DNA from: Vallitalea sp. | Lineage (GTDB): Bacteria; Bacillota; Clostridia; Lachnospirales; Vallitaleaceae | Reading direction: 5' to 3' | Length of the DNA stretch: 64,000 nucleotides | NCBI GenBank assembly: GCA_025210515.1 | Contig: JAOARM010000019.1 | Coordinates: forward strand, 1 to 64,000 | Part shown: piece by piece, positions 46,931 through 56,041 of the stretch | Position numbering within the stretch: position 1 is the stretch's first letter | How the letters are laid out: every line of letters starts with the position of its first letter | Notes under the pieces: generated by a model | What the model saw: the letters and a program-made list of their open reading frames with translations, nothing else | Databases searched by the model: none | Told to the model about the DNA's origin: nothing | Made by a program: the position numbers and the translations under genes

Positions 46931-47737
46931 CTAATTATCTAATATAAATTTATTAATTACTTCCGCTACTCCATCTTCATTATTATTATATTTTGTTACA
47001 TAATTTGCTATATTTTTTATTTCATTACGTGCATTATTTATTGCTACACCCATACCTGCATATTCAATCATATATATATCGTTAAAACTATCTCCAACAG
47101 CTATTATTTCGTTTCTATGAATATTTAGATGATCCGCTAGATACTCTAATGCCACTCCCTTATTTGCATCTTTATTTATCACTTCTAAGTAAGTGGGCTT
47201 AGAAAAAAACACATTAACTTTATCATTGTAATTTTGTTTTATATATGATTGTAACTTTTCTAGCTTATCTATATCACTATAATTAAATAATATTTTGATA
47301 GATTCATTATATCTAGTTAAATCATCTGTGATTATTACTGGATATTTATTTGATTCTTCATAGCTCTTTACTCTGGGCGTGTATTTTTCAACTATAATAT
47401 CTTCTTTGTTATATAATTGAACATCTACACCAAAATCTCTACCTGTATGTATTATATCTTTAAGTATATCTCCCTGTATAGGTTTATAGAATATATTATT
47501 TCCATTAAAATCTTCTATAACCGCACCATTATAAGATATAAAATAGTCATCTTTTGATATAAGTTCTATTTCTTTAACAATACTTTTTATTGATTTACTT
47601 GCTCTACCTGAGCAAATAGTGATAATAACTCCTCTTTTATTAGCTTCTTGTAGTGCTTTAATGTTTTCATTAGATATAGTTAGTTTATCTCCTAATAATG
47701 TATCATCCATATCTAATGCTACCATACGGTATTTCAA
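46931..47737 (-). CDS. Cof-type HAD-IIB phosphatase
   Basis: 268 aa. The TTG start at 47737 follows GAGGGC and overlaps the preceding stop (TTGA). HAD motif I is MVALDMDDTLLGD with the nucleophile and acid-base aspartates, motif II ICSGRAS, motif III lysine in NKDANKGVAL, and motif IV VGDSFNDIYMI. A large IIB cap fills about 85-190. Members dephosphorylate sugar phosphates, flavin or pyridoxal phosphate intermediates; the substrate cannot be told from sequence. It is the last gene of a small cluster with the YkuS-like and DUF4446 genes. Confidence 0.92.
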   Translation of the reverse strand: MKYRMVALDMDDTLLGDKLTISNENIKALQEANKRGVIITICSGRASKSIKSIVKEIELISKDDYFISYNGAVIEDFNGNNIFYKPIQGDILKDIIHTGRDFGVDVQLYNKEDIIVEKYTPRVKSYEESNKYPVIITDDLTRYNESIKILFNYSDIDKLEKLQSYIKQNYNDKVNVFFSKPTYLEVINKDANKGVALEYLADHLNIHRNEIIAVGDSFNDIYMIEYAGMGVAINNARNEIKNIANYVTKYNNNEDGVAEVINKFILDN

Positions 47738-48024
47738 AATAAGCCCTCACTTTCAAATAAATTACTATATTTTTTCCCATTGATAATCTGTTCTATTTCT
47801 GAATAAGATTTATTATTGGCATTAATCATCAAAACTTTTTTAGTCATTATATTATTGTCAATATTATTATTCAATATCTCATTATACAACCCTGTATAAG
47901 AAGAACTAGAATATATATATATATCATGAATAACAGTAGTATTATTATCTTTTATAACATTATATCCTCTTTGTTTAAGATATTCTTCTATATTATCTAA
48001 TCCATTTTGTACTAATATAATCAT
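47734..48024 (-). CDS. YkuS/UPF0180-like small protein
   Basis: 96 aa from the ATG at 48024, seven bases after GGAGG; the frame runs open to 48069 without a better site. The sequence (ILVQNGLDNIEEYLKQRGYNVI, VLMINANNKSYSEIEQIING) resembles the UPF0180/YkuS family, which has the same layout of an N-terminal helix, a central variable strand and a closing strand with a Thr/Ser-x-x-E-I motif. Function is unknown. It is translationally coupled to the HAD phosphatase gene (4-base overlap) and lies 59 bases after DUF4446. Confidence 0.55.
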   Translation of the reverse strand: MIILVQNGLDNIEEYLKQRGYNVIKDNNTTVIHDIYIYSSSSYTGLYNEILNNNIDNNIMTKKVLMINANNKSYSEIEQIINGKKYSNLFESEGLF

Positions 48025-48083
48025 CAAATCTCCTCCAAGTAATATTATTATCAGTATTAGTATTACCAAGAGTATAGAAATTA

Positions 48084-48578
48084 TTATGATTTTACAGCTT
48101 TTTGTAATGTATTTTTTTCTTCATTAGATAATGTCTTGTCACACTTTCCTTCATTCACTTCTTTTATATACATATAACAACCTTCTCTACTATGTACGCC
48201 ATTTAATAATACCCCTGTATTATTTTGATTAAGAAGAACTAATACAAAACTAAGTTCTCCCCCCATTTCTTCAAATGCATTATATTTTAATAAAGCATGC
48301 TTTTGAAAAGATATTCTCACATGTTGTTTTATATTATTAATATCAAGAGTTTGTTTGTAATATAATTCTCTTAGCATCTCTATATTTTTTATGTTTTCAT
48401 TTAATACGTCTTCTATATTAAAATCATCATTTGATTTTACGAAATTATAGTATTTATTTTTCCACTTTCTAATTCTAAAACTATTAATAACTTGTAATAA
48501 CAATGTAATTAAAGCAATTATTGCCAATATCATTATTATAATATTTGTATTATTTTCAATAAAGTCTAATATTTCCAT
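48084..48578 (-). CDS. DUF4446 family membrane-anchored protein
   Basis: 164 aa, ATG with AAGGATT. One N-terminal membrane helix (IIIMILAIIALITLLLQVI) is followed by a cytoplasmic helical stretch (ENIKNIEMLRELYYKQ) and a beta-rich domain (KHALLKYNAFEEMGGELSFVLVLLNQNNTGVLLNGVHSREGCY). This is the DUF4446 pattern. The family is often found beside parB in clostridia, as here (167 bp downstream of parB), but its role is unknown. Confidence 0.85.
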   Translation of the reverse strand: MEILDFIENNTNIIIMILAIIALITLLLQVINSFRIRKWKNKYYNFVKSNDDFNIEDVLNENIKNIEMLRELYYKQTLDINNIKQHVRISFQKHALLKYNAFEEMGGELSFVLVLLNQNNTGVLLNGVHSREGCYMYIKEVNEGKCDKTLSNEEKNTLQKAVKS

Positions 48579-48745
48579 TTCATAATCCTTTCGACTTACA
48601 TTCTTATAATTGATAGCTATATATACAACTTATTTATTATAAGTTAACCTCTCTATATTTACTATAGTTATCATAAAATATTTTATAAAAACATAATATA
48701 ATTGTTATATATAATAACTTTGTTTTGTATAATCTATGTTTTTTG

Positions 48746-49615
48746 TTATTTAATTGAGCTTATTAATTCTATTATTCTTTCAAGCTCATCATCTGAATAA
48801 TATTCGATTTCTATTCTTCCTTTTTTATTGTTCTTGCGATTAATCATAACTTTAGTTCCCAGAATCTCTTGAAATTTTTCTTCTACTTCTCTATATACTG
48901 GCTCTAATTCATCTTGAGACTTTTTCTCTTTTAATTTTTTTGGATTTAATATCTGTTTTATTAATTTTTCTGTTTCTCTAACATTTAATTTCTCATCAAA
49001 TATTTTATTGGCAATATTATATTGCAATTCATTATCTTTTATTGCCAATAATGCTCTTGCATGTCCACTTGAAATCATCTCATCTACAATCATAGCTTGA
49101 ACTCTTTTATCCAAATTTAATAATCGCATTGAGTTGGCTATTGTGGAACGGCTTTTAGAAACTTTTTCAGCTACTTCATCTTGTTTTAGTTTAAAGCAGT
49201 CAATCAATTTCTGATATGCAAATGCCTCTTCAATAGGATTCAAATTCTCTCTTTGAATATTTTCAATCAAAGATACTTCAAGTATTTCTTGTGAACTATA
49301 GCCTTTGATTATAACAGGTACTTCTTGTAATCCAGCGAGTTTTGCTGCTCTCCATCTTCTTTCGCCTGCCACTAATTCATAATAATTATCTTTTTTAGTA
49401 ACTAATAAAGGTTGAATGATTCCATACTGTTTAATAGAATCTGCTAATTCTTGTAATAAATCTTCATCAAATTGTCTTCTAGGTTGTTCTCTATTAGGCT
49501 CAACCTTATTTATATTAAGTGTCACTATACCTTGTTTTTTATTACTGATTTCTTGTTCTAAATCATCAGTTATTAATGCAGATAGCCCTTTTCCTAATCC
49601 TCTTTTTACTGCCAT
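48746..49615 (-). CDS. parB: ParB/Spo0J chromosome-partitioning protein
   Basis: 289 aa, ATG with GGGAGGAA. It starts RGLGKGLSALI as in other Spo0J proteins. The ParB/Srx CTPase domain has EPNREQPRRQFDEDLLQELA, GIIQPLLV, AGERRWRAAKLAG and ENIQRENLNPIEEA. The helix-turn-helix (KQDEVAEKVSKSRSTIANSMRLL) and SGHARALLAI follow, then a C-terminal dimerisation domain. It binds parS, loads as a CTP-dependent clamp and works with ParA in origin segregation and SMC loading. It is five bases after parA and co-transcribed. Two parS-like sites lie just upstream of parA. Confidence 0.96.
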   Translation of the reverse strand: MAVKRGLGKGLSALITDDLEQEISNKKQGIVTLNINKVEPNREQPRRQFDEDLLQELADSIKQYGIIQPLLVTKKDNYYELVAGERRWRAAKLAGLQEVPVIIKGYSSQEILEVSLIENIQRENLNPIEEAFAYQKLIDCFKLKQDEVAEKVSKSRSTIANSMRLLNLDKRVQAMIVDEMISSGHARALLAIKDNELQYNIANKIFDEKLNVRETEKLIKQILNPKKLKEKKSQDELEPVYREVEEKFQEILGTKVMINRKNNKKGRIEIEYYSDDELERIIELISSIK

Positions 49616-49620
49616 TATTT

Positions 49621-50388
49621 CTATTCCTCCCTATTAATAACTTCATCTGCCAATAATCTATAACTTGTAGCTCCTTTTGAATTAGAGTCATATATATTAA
49701 TAGGTAAACCATGACTAGGTGCCTCTCCAAGTCTAACATTTCTTGGAATTATTGTTTTATATATATTTGTTCTCTTTAATTCTTTTTTTACTTCTTCTAC
49801 TACTTGTAATGATAGATTAGTTCTGGCATCATACATTGTAAACACGACACCTTCTATCTCCAAATTAGGATTTAATCTTTTGTTAACTAAATTAATAGTA
49901 TACATTAATTGTGATAATCCTTCTAAAGCAAAAAATTCACATTGAATAGGAACTAACACAGTATCTGCAGTAGTTAATGCATTTACAGTAAGTGTACTTA
50001 ATGATGGCGGACAATCTATAATAATATAATCGTATTTATCTCTAATTTCATGTATGTATTTTTTTAATATAAAATTATTATCATCAAGAGCTAATAATTC
50101 AATCTCTGCACCTGCTAAATCCACATCAGCAGGAATAAGGGATAAGTTTTTGAACACGTTTTTAATAATGCATTTTTTAGTGATTGCCTGTCCTAGCATT
50201 AATTCATATACAGTATTTTTTAACTTTCTCTTATCTATACCCAGTCCACGAGTTGTATTACCTTGTGGATCAATATCTATAGTAAGTACTTTTTTACCTT
50301 TCTCTGCTAAGCACGAAGACAAGTTAACTGTTGTAGTAGTTTTCCCTACTCCACCTTTCTGATTTGCTATAGCAATTATTCTGCCCAT
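49621..50388 (-). CDS. parA: ParA/Soj chromosome-partitioning ATPase
   Basis: 255 aa, ATG with GGGGGAT. Deviant Walker A ANQKGGVGKTTT with the signature lysine, Walker A' TIDIDPQGNTTRGLG, Walker B IIIDCPPSLSTLTVNAL, and the C-terminal NVRLGEAPSHGLPINIYDSNSKGA of chromosomal ParAs. The ATP-dependent dimer binds DNA non-specifically and interacts with ParB. Soj also regulates DnaA in Bacillus (family knowledge). It is the first gene of the parAB operon. Confidence 0.96.
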   Translation of the reverse strand: MGRIIAIANQKGGVGKTTTTVNLSSCLAEKGKKVLTIDIDPQGNTTRGLGIDKRKLKNTVYELMLGQAITKKCIIKNVFKNLSLIPADVDLAGAEIELLALDDNNFILKKYIHEIRDKYDYIIIDCPPSLSTLTVNALTTADTVLVPIQCEFFALEGLSQLMYTINLVNKRLNPNLEIEGVVFTMYDARTNLSLQVVEEVKKELKRTNIYKTIIPRNVRLGEAPSHGLPINIYDSNSKGATSYRLLADEVINREE

Positions 50389-50423
50389 TATTATCCCCCT
50401 TTTGTATATATGTGATTAAATTA

Positions 50424-50432
50424 ATTATATCA
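50424..50432 (-). promoter_or_regulatory. Extended -10 promoter element of parAB
   Basis: On the minus strand TGATATAAT, an extended -10 element, lies about 30 bases upstream of the parA ribosome site. No good -35 hexamer is seen at the usual distance. Confidence 0.5.
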
Positions 50433-50490
50433 CAATATATTTTTGTAATCTATGTTTTTTTAACTATACTAATAATTATTATAATAAAAA

Positions 50491-50506
50491 TGTTTCATGT
50501 GAAACA
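50491..50506. promoter_or_regulatory. parS-like site 1 (one mismatch)
   Basis: TGTTTCATGTGAAACA matches the ParB target TGTTTCACGTGAAACA except for one central base. It sits about 100 bp upstream of parA, within a near-palindrome that extends into flanking ATAATAAAA/TTTTATTAT arms. Confidence 0.85.
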
Positions 50507-50525
50507 TTTTATTATAATATCATCA

Positions 50526-50571
50526 AAAAAAGCTATATAATGTTTCACGTGAAACATTATATAGCTTTTTT
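50526..50571. terminator. Bidirectional terminator built around parS
   Basis: The perfect palindrome runs A5-AGCTATATAA, then the parS core, then TTATATAGCT-T5. Transcribed in either direction it gives a long hairpin ending in T5-T6. It lies between argS and parA and probably ends argS transcripts. Confidence 0.75.
50541..50556. promoter_or_regulatory. parS site 2 (perfect consensus)
   Basis: TGTTTCACGTGAAACA is the exact parS consensus bound by Spo0J/ParB. It is the centre of a perfect 46-bp palindrome (50526-50571). Confidence 0.96.
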
Positions 50572-50762
50572 AATTTGATGGATATATAATTTTAATTATA
50601 CAATTTAATATTATTAATCACAAAACTAATTAACTTTATGCAAATAAAATATATTAAATCTAGCATTTTCTATAAAGCAAAAAACTATCTCATAAATCTT
50701 ATACTTTATTTTACCATAAAGTCACTATAAATAGATTCATAATATAGTTTATATATTATTTG

Positions 50763-52454
50763 TTACATTTGCTCTGGAGCTTTTATTCCAAGTAGATTCA
50801 ATGATTCTTTTATAATTACCTTAACATTATATACTAGCTTCAATCTAGCATCTCTTAATTTAACATCATCAACTAATATTGGGCAATTATGATAAAATCT
50901 ATTAAAATCTTGCGCTAAATCAACAACATATCTAGAAATGAATGATGGTTCTAATTTATTCGCTGAATCTCTCACTACATTAGAGAATCTCTCAAGAGTT
51001 TTAACAACCGCAAAAGCTAGATCATCTGTTAATAGACTATAATCAATATCTTTGCTTTCATTCATATCATAATTAGCTTTTCTTAAAACACTAGATGCTC
51101 TTGCATGAGTATACTGAACATATGGACCTGTTTCACCATCGAAATTAAGTACTTTATCCCATGAAAAAACTACATCTTTAATTCTATTATTATATAAGTC
51201 GTTAAACAATATGGCACCTATTCCAACATCTTTAGCAATTTTATCTTTGTTTTCAAGATTAGGATTTTTTTCTTCAATTATTTTTTTAGTCTTTTCTATA
51301 GATTCATTAAGTAAATCATCTAAATATATTACTTTACCTTTTCTTGAAGATAATTTTCCTGACTCCATACTAACAAGACCATAAGGTACATGAATTAGTT
51401 TATCTGACCAATCATAACCCATTTTTTCTATTACTTTAAACCATTGAGCAAAATGAAGATTCTGATCGAAAGCTGTCACATATATACATTTTTCAAAATC
51501 ATAAGTATTCTTTCTATATATAGCCGCTGTTATATCTCTAGTAGCATATAATGTACTACCATCTTTTTTAGTGATCAGACATGGTGGCATATTTTCTTCT
51601 TCTAGAAGAACAATTTTAGCACCCTCACTGATTTTTATTAAGTCTTTGTCCTCTAACTCATTAATAACATCTTCCATTTTATCATTATAGAAGCTTTCAC
51701 CTGCATATGAGTCAAATTCAATATCTAGCATATTGTATACTTTTTTGAACTCTTTTAAACTTATATCTTTAAACCATTGCCATAAGTCTAATGCTTCTTC
51801 GTTACCATTTTCCATTTTAGTAAACCATGCTCTTGCTTCATCATCTAACTCAGAATCTTTTTCAGCTTCATCATGGAATTTTACATATATCTTAATTAAT
51901 TCATTGATACCATTTTTCTCTATTTCTTCTTTTGAACCCCATTTTTTATAAGCTACTATTAATTTTCCGAATTGAGTTCCCCAATCACCTAGATGATTGA
52001 CTCCTACACACTTATAGCCTAAATGTTCATATATATTGTATAAGGAGTTACCAATAATAGTCGTTCTAAGGTGACCAATATGAAATGGTTTTGCAATATT
52101 AGGTGAAGAATAATCAAGAACAATTGTCTTTCCATTACCATCACTTAATTTTTCACTTAATTGTCCAGTACTTAATACATTTTCAATAAATTTTTGCTTA
52201 TTTACATAGAAGTTAACATAAGCTCCAACTTGCTTTATTTCTGAGAACATATTAGATTCTTCTATGGCTTCAACAATATCACTTGCAATCATATTAGGAG
52301 CTTTTCTAAAAACCTTAGCTAATTTAAAACATGGAAAAGCAAAATCACCCATTTGTGGATTAGATGGTACTTCTATTAAATCATTAATTTCTTCTACAGA
52401 TAAATCATTTATTACTTTAGATAATAAAGTTACTATCTCATTTTTAAAATCCAT
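50763..52454 (-). CDS. argS: Arginyl-tRNA synthetase
   Basis: 563 aa. The ATG at 52454 follows GGAAG; an in-frame TTG sits directly before it. The Arg-S N-terminal domain (NPQMGDFAFPCFKLAK) is followed by the class I catalytic site (NIAKPFHIGHLRTTIIGNSL with the HIGH motif, VNHLGDWGTQFGKLI). The KMSKS loop is replaced by KLSSRKGKVI, as in many clostridial ArgRS. The DALR anticodon-binding domain ends SLNLLGIKAPEQM. It charges tRNA-Arg in the cytoplasm. The gene appears monocistronic. Confidence 0.97.
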   Translation of the reverse strand: MDFKNEIVTLLSKVINDLSVEEINDLIEVPSNPQMGDFAFPCFKLAKVFRKAPNMIASDIVEAIEESNMFSEIKQVGAYVNFYVNKQKFIENVLSTGQLSEKLSDGNGKTIVLDYSSPNIAKPFHIGHLRTTIIGNSLYNIYEHLGYKCVGVNHLGDWGTQFGKLIVAYKKWGSKEEIEKNGINELIKIYVKFHDEAEKDSELDDEARAWFTKMENGNEEALDLWQWFKDISLKEFKKVYNMLDIEFDSYAGESFYNDKMEDVINELEDKDLIKISEGAKIVLLEEENMPPCLITKKDGSTLYATRDITAAIYRKNTYDFEKCIYVTAFDQNLHFAQWFKVIEKMGYDWSDKLIHVPYGLVSMESGKLSSRKGKVIYLDDLLNESIEKTKKIIEEKNPNLENKDKIAKDVGIGAILFNDLYNNRIKDVVFSWDKVLNFDGETGPYVQYTHARASSVLRKANYDMNESKDIDYSLLTDDLAFAVVKTLERFSNVVRDSANKLEPSFISRYVVDLAQDFNRFYHNCPILVDDVKLRDARLKLVYNVKVIIKESLNLLGIKAPEQM

Positions 52455-52612
52455 CAATATACTTCCTTTCTTATATTAATTTTTATAGTTCATATATTTA
52501 ATTTCATAAACGAAATTAAGTATTACTTAATTAATAATATCTTTTCAATAAAAACCAAGATAAATATTATTAATAATACACAATATTTCTATTACACCAT
52601 TTTTTAATTATT

Positions 52613-52641
52613 TAAAAACTCTCGCCATAAAAGACGAGAGT
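52613..52641 (-). terminator. Terminator after degU
   Basis: ACTCTCG (52618-52624) pairs with CGAGAGT (52635-52641). On the minus strand five T follow. It is placed downstream of the degSU pair. Confidence 0.85.
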
Positions 52642-52719
52642 GTATTTCAATGAATTAAACAAAATTATACATTAATTTATTGTTTTTGTCCAGTATACAA
52701 GTAAATATATTAGCTAGTA

Positions 52720-53370
52720 TCAGAATATATCTACCAAATTATTTTTGATAGCATATACAGCTGCTTGAGTTCTATCAGATACATTTATTTTCTTGAAAAT
52801 ATTCGAAACATGGTTTTTAACAGTTTTCTCACTTATACATAGATTATGTGCTATTTCTTTATTTAACATACCTTCTGTTATTAATTTTAACACTTCAATT
52901 TCTCTTTTAGTTAATTTATTAAGTCCTACTTCTTTTTCTTCTTTTGCATTATTCATTCTCTTAAAAAGTAATGAAGCCATATTAGGTTGAATATAAGATT
53001 CACCATTATATATAGTCCTTATAGCTTTTATTAGAACATCTGATTCTGAATCTTTCAGTACATAACCTTGTATACCTATCTCAAAAGCTTTGTACAGATA
53101 TTCTACCTCATTATGAATAGTTAATAATATAGTTTTTGTTAATATATTATTTTCATTTAAGTGTTCTATTACTTCCAATCCATTCATAGTAGGCATATTA
53201 ATATCAAGTAATAAAATATCTGGATCACATTCCTTTATTTTTTCAATAGCTTCTAATCCATTTCCTGCTTGACCTATAACTTCAATATCATCTTCTAGCT
53301 CGATAAGCTGCTTTAATCCCTCTCTTACCATTGAATGATCGTCTGCAATAAGTATTTTAATCTTTTCCAT
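52720..53370 (-). CDS. degU: NarL/LuxR-type response regulator (DegU-like)
   Basis: 216 aa, ATG with GGAGGAT. The receiver domain has IADDHSMVREGL, phospho-acceptor in ILLLDINMPTMNGLEV and the lysine in YVLKDSESDVL. The LuxR helix-turn-helix (LTKREIEVLKLITEGMLNKEIAHNLCISEKTVKNHVSNIF) closes the protein. It is 10 bp downstream of a DegS-like soluble kinase. In Bacillus DegU controls secreted enzymes, motility and biofilm; the same breadth here is inference. Confidence 0.92.
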   Translation of the reverse strand: MEKIKILIADDHSMVREGLKQLIELEDDIEVIGQAGNGLEAIEKIKECDPDILLLDINMPTMNGLEVIEHLNENNILTKTILLTIHNEVEYLYKAFEIGIQGYVLKDSESDVLIKAIRTIYNGESYIQPNMASLLFKRMNNAKEEKEVGLNKLTKREIEVLKLITEGMLNKEIAHNLCISEKTVKNHVSNIFKKINVSDRTQAAVYAIKNNLVDIF

Positions 53371-53380
53371 TGATATCCTC

Positions 53381-54529
53381 CTAGCTATCTAAAATAGGTA
53401 TCTTAACATAGATTTTTGTACCTATTCCCACCTCTGATTTTAATTTATACTGGCCCATTAATAAATTTGATCGTTCTCTCATCATTGAGATACCAAATCC
53501 TCTATTATTATCCATATTTAACCTTACTTTATTAACATCGAATCCATTACCATCATCTTCTATAATCAATTCAATGTAATCTATATGATATATTAATTTA
53601 ATATAAACATTACTGGCTTTTGAATATTTATTAGCATTATTCAATGCTTCTTGAGCTATTCTATATAGTGTTAATGAGATAATTGAATTAACATCATTTT
53701 CTAAATTAAGAACTTCAAACTTAATATCAAAATCGACTTCGGTTCTTAATTTGTCAATATATCTCTCCAAAGTTGGAACAAGTCCTAAATCATCTAATGC
53801 CATAGGTCTTAGATTATATATCATTCTTCTAGTTTCATCAATAGTTGTTCTAATAATAGATTTAAGTGATTGAAGTTCCAATCTAGTTCTATCTATATCT
53901 TTATCAAGTAATTTAATACAAAGTTCTGTTTTAAGTATAAGATTAGATAAATTCTGTGATGGACCATCATGCATTTCTCTAGAAATTCTTTGTCGTTCTT
54001 CTTCTTGAGCTTTAATTAGTTTTAGTCCCCAGATTTCTTTTGAATTAATGTTATTAACTTCACCATTAATTTCATTTAAGTCACCAGATAAAATACCATA
54101 TGCAAAATCAAAATTGTTACTAATAAAATCCGCCTTTTCAGAAATCTGCCTAATTAACTTTAATTGATTTTCTAAAGAAGTTCTCTTATTAACGATATTA
54201 AGTTCTTTTTCATTAGCAATTAATAATTGTTTATCCAATTGTTCTGCTTCATCATAAACAGATTGAATTTCTTCATCAGAATATAATTGCAAATTACTTT
54301 TGATCGTTTTAAGCTTTTTCTTATTTCGACTTAACTTATTATTTATTAATTTTACAGTATTAATAACTTCATGTGCTTCGTCTTTTAGAACTGAGAATTT
54401 ATCTTCTAACTCCATATATTGATTATTAATAATGGAAGTAATTTCAAATACTTCTTTGTTTCTTTCTCTTATAATTTGTTTCGTATCATTTATAATAATA
54501 TTAAGTTTTTTCATTTCATTTTCAAACAT
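53381..54529 (-). CDS. degS: DegS-like cytoplasmic histidine kinase
   Basis: 382 aa from the ATG at 54529 (AAGGTGAT, seven bases); the frame is open to 54562. There is no membrane segment. The N-terminal 160 residues are a coiled-coil sensor domain of the DegS type (KKLNIIINDTKQIIRERNKEVFEI ... DNFDFAYGIL-like end). The HisKA_3 motif is QRISREMHDGPSQNLSNLIL with the phospho-histidine. The ATPase has EALNNANKYSKASNV, IEDDGNGFD and RGFGISMMRERSNLL. It phosphorylates the adjacent response regulator. Confidence 0.91.
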   Translation of the reverse strand: MFENEMKKLNIIINDTKQIIRERNKEVFEITSIINNQYMELEDKFSVLKDEAHEVINTVKLINNKLSRNKKKLKTIKSNLQLYSDEEIQSVYDEAEQLDKQLLIANEKELNIVNKRTSLENQLKLIRQISEKADFISNNFDFAYGILSGDLNEINGEVNNINSKEIWGLKLIKAQEEERQRISREMHDGPSQNLSNLILKTELCIKLLDKDIDRTRLELQSLKSIIRTTIDETRRMIYNLRPMALDDLGLVPTLERYIDKLRTEVDFDIKFEVLNLENDVNSIISLTLYRIAQEALNNANKYSKASNVYIKLIYHIDYIELIIEDDGNGFDVNKVRLNMDNNRGFGISMMRERSNLLMGQYKLKSEVGIGTKIYVKIPILDS

Positions 54530-54985
54530 ATTATCAATCACCTTATTGACAAAATATAACACAGTCTTTCAGTCATATTATTATATCATTAAAATACATC
54601 ATAACACAAGAGAATTAAGCATATTAGACTAGCATATAAAACATATTTTACAACATGTTACCTATTTCTATCAATTAATCAGTTTACATAATTCAATTTT
54701 GGTTTTTTTACAAACTAATATGAATATATTTGGAATAAGCATTAGTATTTATTATGTGATAATAGATGAGTACAATAAATATGTAATACATGAAAACGCG
54801 AACTATATTGCTTAATATATATATTATAAATAAAATTATTACTATAGGTTTATTAATTTCTAATTAATACTATTGAATTTTTATTCAATTTAATACATAA
54901 TAGATAGTAGGATTATTTTTTATAATGAAATATATCATTGTTGGATTTGTGAAAGAACACTAACAATAAGAAAGGAGATTACCAG
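54530..54985. other. Divergent intergenic region, nothing recognised
   Basis: 456 bases of AT-rich sequence lie between degS (minus) and the hydrolase-like gene (plus). A small hairpin TTGAAT/ATTCAA occurs near 54874-54889. I see no ORF with a ribosome site and no known RNA motif. Confidence 0.4.
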
Positions 54986-55924
54986 TTGAAAAAACATACT
55001 AAAAATCTATTTTACTTTTTAATATCATTATGCACAATTACATTGATTAACAAAATCATCTTCATAACTTCTACTATTAAAAATAACCTTTATTCAAGTA
55101 ATAGTTACTATTACCAATGGAAGTTTGGAAAAATATTCTATACAGTACAAGGTACTGGTAAACCAATACTATTAATCCATAGTCTATATATGGGAAGCTC
55201 AGAATATGAGTTTAATAAGCTAGTAAAAACTTTATCTTCTAATCATACAGTATATACTATAGATTTAATTGGATATGGACGTTCTGATAAGCCTAAGATA
55301 ACTTATACAGCCTTTTTATATGTTCAATTAATAAATGATTTTATTACTGAAGTTATAAAAGATAAAACAGACGTAGTTGCCTGTTCAACTAGCTCTTCAT
55401 TTGTTACTATGGCATGTTATCAAAATCCTGACTTATTTAATAGATTATTATATATTAATCCTATTAATACTACTACATTACAAAGAAATCCAACCAAAAA
55501 AGGTAAACTATTAAAATATTTATTAGAAATGCCTATTCTAGGTACTACTATTTATAATATAGCTTCTTCTAAATATATTATAAATAAAAATTTTAAAAGA
55601 AAATATTTGAAAAAAAGATTAGTAAAAAGAAAGTTCATCAACATATATCATGAGTCAGCTCATTTACAAGGTGTAAATAACAAATATGTGTATGCTTCAA
55701 AATGTAATAAATACTTGAATGTTTCTATAGATAAGGCTTTATTAAACATCAATAACAGTATTTACTTACTTATGGGTAATAATAAAAATGCAGAAGATAT
55801 AGTTAATAATTATACTGAGCTAAATCCAGCTATAGAGTATTCTTATATAGATAATGCAAATCTATTACCTCAGTTAGAAAAACCTTCTGAAGTACTTAAT
55901 ATTTGCAATATGTATTTTTGCTAA
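54986..55924 (+). CDS. Alpha/beta-hydrolase-fold protein, membrane-anchored, catalytic residues partly lost
   Basis: 312 aa, TTG start after AAAGGAG. An N-terminal membrane anchor (LFYFLISLCTITLINKIIF) precedes an alpha/beta-hydrolase fold: GTGKPILLIHSLYMGSSEY (oxyanion region), VYTIDLIGYGRSDKPK, and the nucleophile elbow VVACSTSSSF, which keeps a serine in an A-x-S-x-S context instead of G-x-S-x-G. The usual C-terminal G-H-x-P-x-L-E-x-P reads NANLLPQLEKP, so the catalytic histidine seems missing, and the acid position (MGNNKNAED) is unclear. It may be inactive or use other residues. It has a lone position with its own terminator. Confidence 0.75.
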   Translation: MKKHTKNLFYFLISLCTITLINKIIFITSTIKNNLYSSNSYYYQWKFGKIFYTVQGTGKPILLIHSLYMGSSEYEFNKLVKTLSSNHTVYTIDLIGYGRSDKPKITYTAFLYVQLINDFITEVIKDKTDVVACSTSSSFVTMACYQNPDLFNRLLYINPINTTTLQRNPTKKGKLLKYLLEMPILGTTIYNIASSKYIINKNFKRKYLKKRLVKRKFINIYHESAHLQGVNNKYVYASKCNKYLNVSIDKALLNINNSIYLLMGNNKNAEDIVNNYTELNPAIEYSYIDNANLLPQLEKPSEVLNICNMYFC

Positions 55925-55999
55925 TGGTATTGGTTATTTGAACTTTCTAATCAGTTAGCAAACTAGTTTATGGTTTAATTAAATTATCTCATAATTAAA

Positions 56000-56041
56000 T
56001 AAAAAAAATGAAACAATATATTATATATCGTTTCATTTTTT
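56000..56041. terminator. Bidirectional terminator between hydrolase-like and GNAT genes
   Basis: AATGAAAC (56007-56014) pairs with GTTTCATT (56030-56037) with an AT-rich inner extension. It is flanked by an A8 run and a T6 run, so it can act on both convergent transcripts. Confidence 0.8.
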
